Below are positions 57,961 to 64,000 of a stretch of DNA of 64,000 nucleotides, piece after piece. The first letter of the stretch is position 1, and every line of letters begins with the position of its first letter. The position numbers were made by a program, and so were the translations under genes. The notes beneath the pieces are model-generated. The model did no database searches, was not told where the DNA came from, and saw only the letters and a program-made list of their open reading frames with translations. Source of the DNA: CAVSWN01 sp963770995 (lineage in GTDB: Bacteria > Acidobacteriota > Vicinamibacteria > Vicinamibacterales > CAVVIG01); contig CAVYRS010000001.1 in NCBI GenBank assembly GCA_963770995.1, positions 4,092,001-4,156,000 on the forward strand, given 5' to 3'.

Positions 57961-58808
57961 GCTGTGACGCCGACCTTGGCCAGAATCGCGGACAGGACCG
58001 CTTGCGCGCGGCCGATCGGCAGGTTGCTGATGTAGAAATGCCGCGCGCCCGCATCGGTGAGCGTGCGAATCGTTCGCGCGCACACGTCCTCGGGCGTGGC
58101 GCCGGCGGCGAATTCACGCGCCAGCCCTTCGGCCGGCACCGGCAGGAAACTGCGAAGAGCCGCCAGCGTGCGCGGGTTCGCGCTGCGATAGAAGAACACG
58201 CCGAACACCGCCGGCAAGGCGATCCCACTCCGCTCGGTCGCGGCGACAAAGCGGGCAACCTTGCCGGCGTCGTGGTGGCTGACCACCTGCGTCAGGAAGA
58301 ATTCCGCGTTGAAGTGCGAGGCCGCCAGGTAGTCGGCCTGCCGATCGGCGTCGGTGTGTGGATTCGCCCAGCCGCCGAGCGCGAGGGGATTGCCGCGACC
58401 GCGAAGCATCTCGCGCAGCTGCCAGGCGTGCCCGACCGACCGGGGAGTCCCGACCGCCTTGTCGCCGCCCAGCACGACGAGGGCAGGAAAGCCCTGCTGG
58501 TGCGCCCGCTCCGCGTACGAGATGCAGTACTCGAGCGAATGCTTCGTGGTAAGAAACGGCACGATGCGCTCGCGCGGCACGTCGCGCCCGAGATTGAGGA
58601 CGAGGTGGCGCAGGTTGTCTTCCTCCTGCGATCCGACAGCGCTGTCGGTGAGGAAGACGAACGTGCCCTGCCGCGTCAGTTTCTGCACCGCGTGATACGT
58701 GTCGATCCACGCGTCCATGCCCTCGACCGCGGCGAGCTCCGCCCTCGGCGGACGCAGCTCCGCCGCAAACACCGACGAACCAGATCGCAAAGCGCTTAAC
58801 AAGTCCAT
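57957..58808 (-). CDS. methylenetetrahydrofolate reductase (MetF)-like protein
   Basis: A 283-aa protein. AELRPPRAELAAVEGMDAWI resembles the EIxPPR start of MetF, and LVLGGDKAVGTPRSVGHAWQ, HTDADRQADYLAASHFNAEF then FLTQVVSHHDAGKVARFVAA, and the TDAGARHFYISNLP end follow the TIM-barrel order (Gly-Gly-Asp flavin loop, then folate residues). MetF reduces methylene-THF to methyl-THF with FAD. It is the first gene of an overlapping pair with the serine hydrolase. A few of the usual E. coli-type residues are changed, so a side-branch enzyme is possible. Confidence 0.8.
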   Translation of the reverse strand: MDLLSALRSGSSVFAAELRPPRAELAAVEGMDAWIDTYHAVQKLTRQGTFVFLTDSAVGSQEEDNLRHLVLNLGRDVPRERIVPFLTTKHSLEYCISYAERAHQQGFPALVVLGGDKAVGTPRSVGHAWQLREMLRGRGNPLALGGWANPHTDADRQADYLAASHFNAEFFLTQVVSHHDAGKVARFVAATERSGIALPAVFGVFFYRSANPRTLAALRSFLPVPAEGLAREFAAGATPEDVCARTIRTLTDAGARHFYISNLPIGRAQAVLSAILAKVGVTA

Positions 58809-58838
58809 AGGGCTCGATAATCAGCAACAGCAGAACAA

Positions 58839-58918
58839 TGCAACCACGAAAACACGAAAACACGAAGAGGACCCACATGTCTTTTTCGTGTCTTCGTGGC
58901 TTCGTGGTTGCTGTTTGA
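58839..58918. repeat. family C variant hairpin (CACGAAAACACGAAG units)
   Basis: CAACCACGAAAACACGAAAA and CTTCGTGGCTTCGTGGTTG with AGGACCCACATGTC between. It fills the divergent gap between the MetF-like and PLP-enzyme genes. Confidence 0.85.
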
Positions 58919-58950
58919 TGTCGATCACGCTGTTCTACTATAGCGTTTCG

Positions 58951-59922
58951 ATGAATTCCGCCGAACTGCGTCGGATCCTCGAGAGATTTCCCACTGTGCC
59001 GCTTGTGCCTGTGCCGACGCTCGTCGAGGCGATGCCGCGCCTTGCGGCGCGACTCGGCGCTGCACCGCATCTGCTGATCAAACGCGACGATGCGATCGCG
59101 TTCGGGTTCGGTGGAAACAAAGTGCGGAAGCTCGCGTTCGTCGCGGCGCGCGCCAAAGCCGACGGCGCAGACACGTTGATTACCGCCGGGGGCGTGCAAT
59201 CGAATCATGCCCGCGCGACGGCGGCGGCAGCGGCGAAGCTTGGCATGCGCGCGATTCTGGTGGCCAACGGCGCGGCGCCAGCCAGGCCCACGGCCAATGC
59301 GCTGCTCGATGGGCTGCTGGGCGCGGAGGTCGTGCATGTCCCGGCGCGCGACCAACGCGCGCCAAAGATGACGGAGATTGCCGACCGGCTCCGCGGCGAG
59401 GGCCGCAAGCCATTTGTCATCCCGATTGGCGCCTCGACACCGCTGGGCGCGCTGGGATACGTCAACGCCGTCGCGGAGCTCGTCGATCAGATCGCCGCGC
59501 CGGACGTCATCATCCACTCGACCTCGTCCGGCGGCACGCAGGCGGGGCTCGTGGCCGGGTGTCAGCTGCTCGGATTGAAGACGCGGGTGATCGGGATCAG
59601 CGCGGATGAATCGTCGGCAGTGCTGCAGAGAGACATCGAGGAAATCGTGCGCGGGATTGCGGAGTTGTTGGAGGTCCACCTGAAAGCGGACACGACGTGC
59701 GAGGTCGATGCTCGGTTCGTCGGCGACGGTTACGGCATTCCGACCGCCGCGTCGCGCGAAGCCATCGAGCTGGCCGCGCGCACCGAGGCGATCTTTCTCG
59801 ATCCCACCTACACCGCGAAGGCGATGGCAGGACTGATCGGGTACGTGCGCGAGAAGAAATTCGGCAACGATCAGACCATTCTGTTCTGGCACACGGGAGG
59901 GCAGGTCGGGTTGTTCGCCTAG
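58951..59922 (+). CDS. D-cysteine desulfhydrase/ACC deaminase-type PLP enzyme
   Basis: MNSAELRRILERFPTVPLVP then KRDDAIAFGFGGNKVRKLAF (the PLP Lys follows GGNK) and ITAGGVQSNHARATAAAAAK are typical of DcyD/ACC deaminase. STSSGGTQAGLVAGCQL binds the phosphate. 323 aa. The family deaminates D-cysteine or 1-aminocyclopropane-1-carboxylate. No adjacent gene decides between them. An in-frame relic of family A (VHLKADTTCE) is at about 241-251. Its TAG overlaps the TAG of the convergent outer-membrane protein (CTAG). Confidence 0.88.
   Translation: MNSAELRRILERFPTVPLVPVPTLVEAMPRLAARLGAAPHLLIKRDDAIAFGFGGNKVRKLAFVAARAKADGADTLITAGGVQSNHARATAAAAAKLGMRAILVANGAAPARPTANALLDGLLGAEVVHVPARDQRAPKMTEIADRLRGEGRKPFVIPIGASTPLGALGYVNAVAELVDQIAAPDVIIHSTSSGGTQAGLVAGCQLLGLKTRVIGISADESSAVLQRDIEEIVRGIAELLEVHLKADTTCEVDARFVGDGYGIPTAASREAIELAARTEAIFLDPTYTAKAMAGLIGYVREKKFGNDQTILFWHTGGQVGLFA
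59671..59703. repeat. family A half-element relic inside a gene
   Basis: GAGGTCCACCTGAAAGCGGA CACGACGT matches AGGTCCGCCTGAAGGCGGAC-CCCACGAC of the full elements with several changes. It is in frame in the PLP enzyme. Confidence 0.6.
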
Positions 59923-61259
59923 AAACCGTACTCCATGCCGATGAGCGGCGTGGCCTTCGTCCGCAGCCCCTGCTCGTTCAGTTTGAACAGCATGTTGAAC
60001 GTGATCAACAGGGTGCTGACGGCATTCACCTTCATGCCAAATGAGCCGTTCAGCGAGTGCAAGGACCCGAGCGTGAAGGCAATGTCCGGATAGACGACGC
60101 CGTCGGGCGCGGCAAAAGATGCACTCGTCAGCCTCGGCGAATCCGGTGAAATCCGACCGAGGACGTCGAACGCAATGGAAAGTCGCCGGGTCACGCTCGT
60201 GTCTGCTCCCGCATAGTACGTAAACTCCCCTGGGAGATCGCCTTTTCGCCCGGTCGCGACGTCGCCAGTCAGCACGGTGTCACCGTTCCACTGATACCCG
60301 ACGCCGAAATGCGGCGTCAGGGTCTCGTTCGGCAACGACGTCGCTTCGAACACCTTGATCCCCCACGACCCGGAGCCGAGCAGGCTCTCCTCTCGACCGG
60401 TCGGCAGTCTGGCCTCGAGCCCGAGCGCGACCACGGCGCTGCTCGTTTGCACGGCTTTCGCTTTCGCCCGCAGGACGACATCGCCGAGCCCGTGCTCACT
60501 GCCCTGCGCGGCGAAGCGCTTCTGCGTGCCGAAGGTGCCCGGAGCTGCGGGGTCGCGGAAGAAATGGGTGGCCGGAATCGACGCAGTGCCGATGCGGTGA
60601 ATCGTCGCGTCCGACAGGAGGCTCAAGGAGGTGCGTACCATCGGAACGGCAAGCGAGATGTCGAGCCGATCGGTCGCGCCAAAAGTCAGGAATGTCGTCG
60701 ACTGCGTGACCGATGCCCTGATCGAGTTCTGGGTCGTGATGAAGTCCGCACGGCCGCCGCCAAGATTGGCTTCGTCGTGCCTGAAGATCGCAGGGATATG
60801 CGTCAATCCCAGACCGTCGAAGGCATGGAAGTCGAACTGCTGGAGGCTGTACCCGAACACGAACCTCCCGCGGCCAACCGTTTCGGCCCGGTCCGCAAGA
60901 ATGGGTCCGAAACTCCGTGTCGTTCGGGCAAACGTGCCGGTCGAGGCGTCGAACTCGTAGGTGAAACCGGCGGCGGGCGACGGCACCGGCAGCGCGGCGA
61001 GCTGTCGAACGAGCGTGATGTTGAAACGCTCGAACTCGGATTGGAACGCGCCGTTGAAATGCGCCGAATGCGTCGAGCCGTCAGGCAACACGTTCTCGCT
61101 GTCGACGATCAGCCCGTTGGAACCGTACACGTTCTTGAGGAGCTCCGCCAGCGTAGGACTCGACGACGTCGTTGACGATTGAGCCGCCGCAGGGCCGGCC
61201 GATCCCCAAGCCAGGGCCAGCGACAGCAATGCGTAGATGAGCAAACGGCTCCGCGTCAT
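59919..61259 (-). CDS. outer-membrane beta-barrel protein of unknown role (446 aa)
   Basis: Signal peptide LLIYALLSLALAWGSAGPAA with cleavage near AQS. The body is beta-rich, with alternating strands (RFVFGYSLQQFDFHAFDGLG, ITTQNSIRASVTQSTTFLTF, DRLDISLAVPMVRTSLSLLS) and a C-terminal Phe (IGMEYGF), the usual barrel-assembly signal. It resembles general transporter/OmpP1-like barrels, but no specific family is certain. The start overlaps the kinase stop (ATGA), so it is transcribed with the kinase. Frame intact. Confidence 0.75.
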   Translation of the reverse strand: MTRSRLLIYALLSLALAWGSAGPAAAQSSTTSSSPTLAELLKNVYGSNGLIVDSENVLPDGSTHSAHFNGAFQSEFERFNITLVRQLAALPVPSPAAGFTYEFDASTGTFARTTRSFGPILADRAETVGRGRFVFGYSLQQFDFHAFDGLGLTHIPAIFRHDEANLGGGRADFITTQNSIRASVTQSTTFLTFGATDRLDISLAVPMVRTSLSLLSDATIHRIGTASIPATHFFRDPAAPGTFGTQKRFAAQGSEHGLGDVVLRAKAKAVQTSSAVVALGLEARLPTGREESLLGSGSWGIKVFEATSLPNETLTPHFGVGYQWNGDTVLTGDVATGRKGDLPGEFTYYAGADTSVTRRLSIAFDVLGRISPDSPRLTSASFAAPDGVVYPDIAFTLGSLHSLNGSFGMKVNAVSTLLITFNMLFKLNEQGLRTKATPLIGMEYGF

Positions 61260-63106
61260 CGAGCCGCCTCATGGCGAATGTTTTCGATCTGCCACGTCCC
61301 GTTCTTCCGCTCGAGTGTCATGGTCATCCTTGTCGACGAGTTGAGAGTCTTGCGATCGTTGGTCGTGACGACGTATTCGCGACGGCAGGTGACGGTGGCC
61401 GTATTGCCCGAGATGGACGGCGCAATCGAGCTCAGCGTCACGGCTATGGCGCGTGCGTTGTCGAACTCGGCTTTCATCGCCGTCTCCTGACGTCCGCCGA
61501 GGCCAGGCCAGATCTGCTTGAGGGCGCCAAGGTCGCGCCCTTCGAGAGCGCTCTTGTACCGCAGCAGCAGATCGTTCACGCCCGCGGCGGAGTTCTCGAC
61601 AGGTGCCGGTGCCGGTGCAGCGGGCGCCGGTGCAGTCGTCGCCGGCGGTGCCGGCGTCGCGACCCGTGGAGGCGGCGGCGGCGGTTCTTGTTGCACCGGC
61701 GGATGCTCCGGTGGAGGCGCCACCTCGCGCGCCGGTGGTGTAGTAGGCGGCGGCTCGAAGGGTCGCGCCGGTTCCGCAGCGGGCGGCGGAGAGCCCGCGC
61801 GAGGCGGATTAGTGCCGGTGGTGACGGGCGGAGTCGGCTGCTTGACCGGCGGCGGCGCAGCTTCCAGTGTCGCCGTCTGCGGGCTTGGCGTGATCGGCGC
61901 GCTCCGCGGTGCTGCCGGCGGCGCGGCGGCAGCCGTAGGAGCCGCCGGTTCCACCGGAGCTGGAGGCGGCGCTGCGGTGACCGGCGGCGCCTGCGTCGTG
62001 TGCGCTTCCGGAGACCCGACCGCAGCGGAACGATTGAGACGACCCACGACGAGCACACTGGCGACCGACGCCAGCACGACGATGCCACCAATGGCGAACC
62101 AATTTCTGGACGCCGGCTGACCGGACGGAACCTCGCTCGGCGCCGGTGCGTTGGGCACTGCCGCGCCCCGCGTAGGCTCCGGGACCGCAGCGGCGACAGG
62201 CGCCGCGGTTGAGGCGGCGGCCGGGACGCGTCTGATCACGGTGGCGGTTTCCGAGGGGCGAGCGGCGGCGGCCGGTGGTGCCGTCAACAGAAGCGTCGAT
62301 TCGGCGAGATCCTTGATCCGCTTCAGATCCGCCAGCATCTCGTCCACGCGCTGATACCGTTCGGCAGGATTTTTCGCGAGCGCCCGCTGGACGACCGTCG
62401 TCAGCTCGCCCGGCAGATTCGGATCGAGCCGGTGGAGCGGCTCGGGGTGATGCTCGAGCACCTGGAAGATGAGGGCTGCGACCGAGTCGGCCTTGAACGG
62501 CTTCCGGCCGCTCAGCAGCTCGTACAGCACGACGCCCGTCGAAAAAATGTCGGCGCGTTGATCGATCGCCTCGCCGCGGACCTGTTCCGGCGCCATGTAG
62601 CTCGGGGTCCCGACGACGTTCCCGGTCTGCGTGAGCTCCGACTCGAGCCCGCGGGCGAGCCCGAAGTCGAGAATCTTCACCTGCTGCTGCTTCGTGATGA
62701 AAATGTTCGCCGGCTTGATGTCGCGATGGATCAGACCCTTGTCGTGGGCGTAGGCAAGGCCCTGACACACGTCGATCATCAATCGCAGCTTCACGTCGAG
62801 CGCCAGCCGGCCCTTCGAGATGAGGCCGGTCAGCTCTTCGCCCTCGAGGTATTCCATGACGATGAACGGCAGGCCGCCGTCCTCGCCGATGTCGTGGATG
62901 GTGATCAGGTTGGGATGCGAGAGCTGCCCCGCGGCCTGCGCCTCGCGAATGAAGCGCGCGCGGGTCTCCGGATTCTGGAGAACCTGCTGTGAAATCGTCT
63001 TGATCGCGACACGGCGGTTGATGACAGGGTCCGACGCCTCGTAGACGCGGCCCATCCCGCCTTCGCCGATCACACGATTCACCCTGTACTTACCGATCTG
63101 TTGCAT
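61256..63106 (-). CDS. PknB-type Ser/Thr protein kinase with proline-rich linker
   Basis: A 616-aa protein. The kinase domain is at about 5-270: GEGGMGRVYEA (Gly loop), VAIKTI (Lys36), HRDIKPANI, DFGLARG, GTPSYMAPEQVRGE. The juxtamembrane region AAARPSETATVIRRVPAAAS is followed by a TM helix (FAIGGIVVLASVASVLVVG, about 335-355). A long Pro/Ala-rich extracytoplasmic stretch (about 370-510) leads to a small C-terminal domain with GVNDLLLRYKSALEGRDLGA and NGTWQIENIRHEAA, NTF2/SnoaL-like. It overlaps the outer-membrane protein gene. Probably a membrane sensor. Frame intact. Confidence 0.93.
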   Translation of the reverse strand: MQQIGKYRVNRVIGEGGMGRVYEASDPVINRRVAIKTISQQVLQNPETRARFIREAQAAGQLSHPNLITIHDIGEDGGLPFIVMEYLEGEELTGLISKGRLALDVKLRLMIDVCQGLAYAHDKGLIHRDIKPANIFITKQQQVKILDFGLARGLESELTQTGNVVGTPSYMAPEQVRGEAIDQRADIFSTGVVLYELLSGRKPFKADSVAALIFQVLEHHPEPLHRLDPNLPGELTTVVQRALAKNPAERYQRVDEMLADLKRIKDLAESTLLLTAPPAAAARPSETATVIRRVPAAASTAAPVAAAVPEPTRGAAVPNAPAPSEVPSGQPASRNWFAIGGIVVLASVASVLVVGRLNRSAAVGSPEAHTTQAPPVTAAPPPAPVEPAAPTAAAAPPAAPRSAPITPSPQTATLEAAPPPVKQPTPPVTTGTNPPRAGSPPPAAEPARPFEPPPTTPPAREVAPPPEHPPVQQEPPPPPPRVATPAPPATTAPAPAAPAPAPVENSAAGVNDLLLRYKSALEGRDLGALKQIWPGLGGRQETAMKAEFDNARAIAVTLSSIAPSISGNTATVTCRREYVVTTNDRKTLNSSTRMTMTLERKNGTWQIENIRHEAAR

Positions 63107-63268
63107 CTCTGGATCGCGCTCTTCCGTGTATCGGCTTCCCGACCTTCAAGGTTTAGAAGGGAGTCTACTTCTTCAGCGCAGCCATCCGGTTTGCAACGAG
63201 GAAGAGCTGAGCATTGTCTTCGATGGTGCGCCTAGCAGGGGCTCGGAGCGGGATGCGGGGCCCGGAAC

Positions 63269-64000
63269 TTATCGCGTCCTGATCGTCCAGATGTTGCCGA
63301 TCATTTCACCGCGCTCGAAGACCACGAGGTTTCCGCGAGGCGACCAGTCGGGGTATCGGAGGTAGATGCGCGGCGGCACCGGCGGGGTGATCGCGCGTTC
63401 GCGTCCGCCGGCCACGTCGAGCGCGCGCAGGCTCCATTGTCCTTCATGCAGAACGGCCGCCGCGATCTGCCGGCCGTCCGGTGACCAGCTTCGCACCCAG
63501 GTCTGCCCGCGATCGTTGGTCAGCCGGCGCAGCGTCCCGCTCTCGACGTTGACGATGCCGGCGTGCGTCGAGCTGCCTTCCTTGATTTCCACCGCGATGA
63601 AGCGCTCGTCGGGTGACCAGACGGGATAACCAACCGACGTAGAGGCATCGGTGAGCGCACGCGGCGCGATGGAGTCGCGCGCGGTCACATAGAGCACCCG
63701 CCGATCGGCGGGAGGGACCTGTACGGAAAAGGCGATTCGGGCCATCGATCGCGACAGTCTCAGCTCGCCCAATTCTCCCGGCGCTGTCTTTGCGCCCGAC
63801 TCACGCTGCAGCACGCCGAAATCGACCAGCTTCTCGTCCCTTCGTGTCGTCACGTCGATCGATCGCAACCCGTCGTCCTCAGGGCTCTTGGACTGGTAGG
63901 CGACGCGAGCGGAATCGGAAAACCAATCCGGCTGCGATTCGAACGCTCGACCCGACGTCAGTTGGACTGGATTGCTCCCGTCAACTTCCATCATCCACAC
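63269..64000 (-). CDS. PD40/TolB-like beta-propeller protein, N-terminus off the window
   Basis: 243 residues run to the window edge with no start needed. Repeats of about 45 aa, each with an SPD/SxD box: PDWFSDSARVAYQSKSP, YPVWSPDERFIAVEIK, WVRSWSPDGRQIAAAVL, YPDWSPRGNLVVFERG. The blades MWMMEVDGSNPVQLTSGRAF and GIVNVESGTLRRLTNDRG are typical of PD40 propellers, often fused to a Ser/Thr kinase in Acidobacteria. The stop at 63269 leaves a 160-bp gap to the kinase gene, which carries no clear feature. Confidence 0.85.
   Translation of the reverse strand: MWMMEVDGSNPVQLTSGRAFESQPDWFSDSARVAYQSKSPEDDGLRSIDVTTRRDEKLVDFGVLQRESGAKTAPGELGELRLSRSMARIAFSVQVPPADRRVLYVTARDSIAPRALTDASTSVGYPVWSPDERFIAVEIKEGSSTHAGIVNVESGTLRRLTNDRGQTWVRSWSPDGRQIAAAVLHEGQWSLRALDVAGGRERAITPPVPPRIYLRYPDWSPRGNLVVFERGEMIGNIWTIRTR

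Noticed and set aside
1..64000. tRNA, rRNA, phage or IS elements
   Set aside because: None recognised on reading both strands. No transposase, integrase or capsid-like protein appears in any credible frame.

Overview
The window is high-GC bacterial chromosome. An Acidobacteriota genome of the Vicinamibacteria type is the best guess. This is inference from an Acidobacteria-style VWFA-domain protein, a PadR-linked permease, a cytochrome c/PQQ dehydrogenase, BlaI/M56 and PknB-type regulation, and many palindromic repeats. No rRNA, tRNA, phage, IS transposase or CRISPR array was recognised. Most genes are metabolic or regulatory, and most lie on the minus strand.

Layout. 1-2.8 kb: BlaI/M56 pair with a double operator, a small unknown gene, a receiver protein. 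2.5-10.7 kb (minus): a 111-aa unknown, a Cdc48-type AAA ATPase and a 2-oxoacid:acceptor oxidoreductase set (gamma, GltD-like flavoprotein/ferredoxin, alpha, beta, small unknown), probably one operon. 10.8-12.5 kb: GntR regulator coupled to an unknown gene. 12.5-15 kb: divergent OFA-type transporter and serine/alanine-glyoxylate aminotransferase. 15.2-20.4 kb: GGDEF-EAL protein, amidase, PadR plus permease. 20.5-26.9 kb: CaiB CoA-transferase, enoyl-CoA hydratase, MFS transporter, YdiJ-type FAD/Fe-S dehydrogenase. 27-30.6 kb: PQQ dehydrogenase, MazF-type toxin-antitoxin, hemolysin-III protein. 30.6-37.2 kb: DsbD-like protein, orphan NuoG, M1 peptidase. 37.2-47 kb: SpoIIE phosphatase, Kbl-type enzyme, membrane proteins, aminotransferase, VWA protein, OmpA protein, ACT-domain protein. 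47.1-55.3 kb: a strongly frame-disrupted stretch with a Tat-type class V aminotransferase, a three-subunit xanthine-dehydrogenase-family enzyme, a hydroxyisobutyrate-dehydrogenase homologue, a DUF1326-like protein and an SDR. 55.3-64 kb: aminotransferase, four-helix-bundle protein, beta-lactamase-fold hydrolase, MetF-like reductase, D-cysteine-desulfhydrase-like enzyme, outer-membrane protein, Ser/Thr kinase and a partial PD40 propeller.

Two things stand out. (1) Many intergenic gaps hold a hairpin made of short tandem units (7-10 bp) followed by their inverted copies. I call the families A-M here. Members also sit in frame inside the Cdc48-like ATPase, the 295-aa gene, NuoG, the DsbD-like protein and the polytopic membrane protein, and others supply start codons, stop codons or terminal residues of neighbouring genes. 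(2) About 38 frame breaks were placed by hand. All but about three need exactly one extra G/C base (never a clean single deletion), and they cluster at 20.5-24.7 and 47.1-55.3 kb. Conserved motifs resume on each side, so consensus error is more likely than gene decay. Genes with many breaks are typed pseudogene, and those with one or two are typed CDS.
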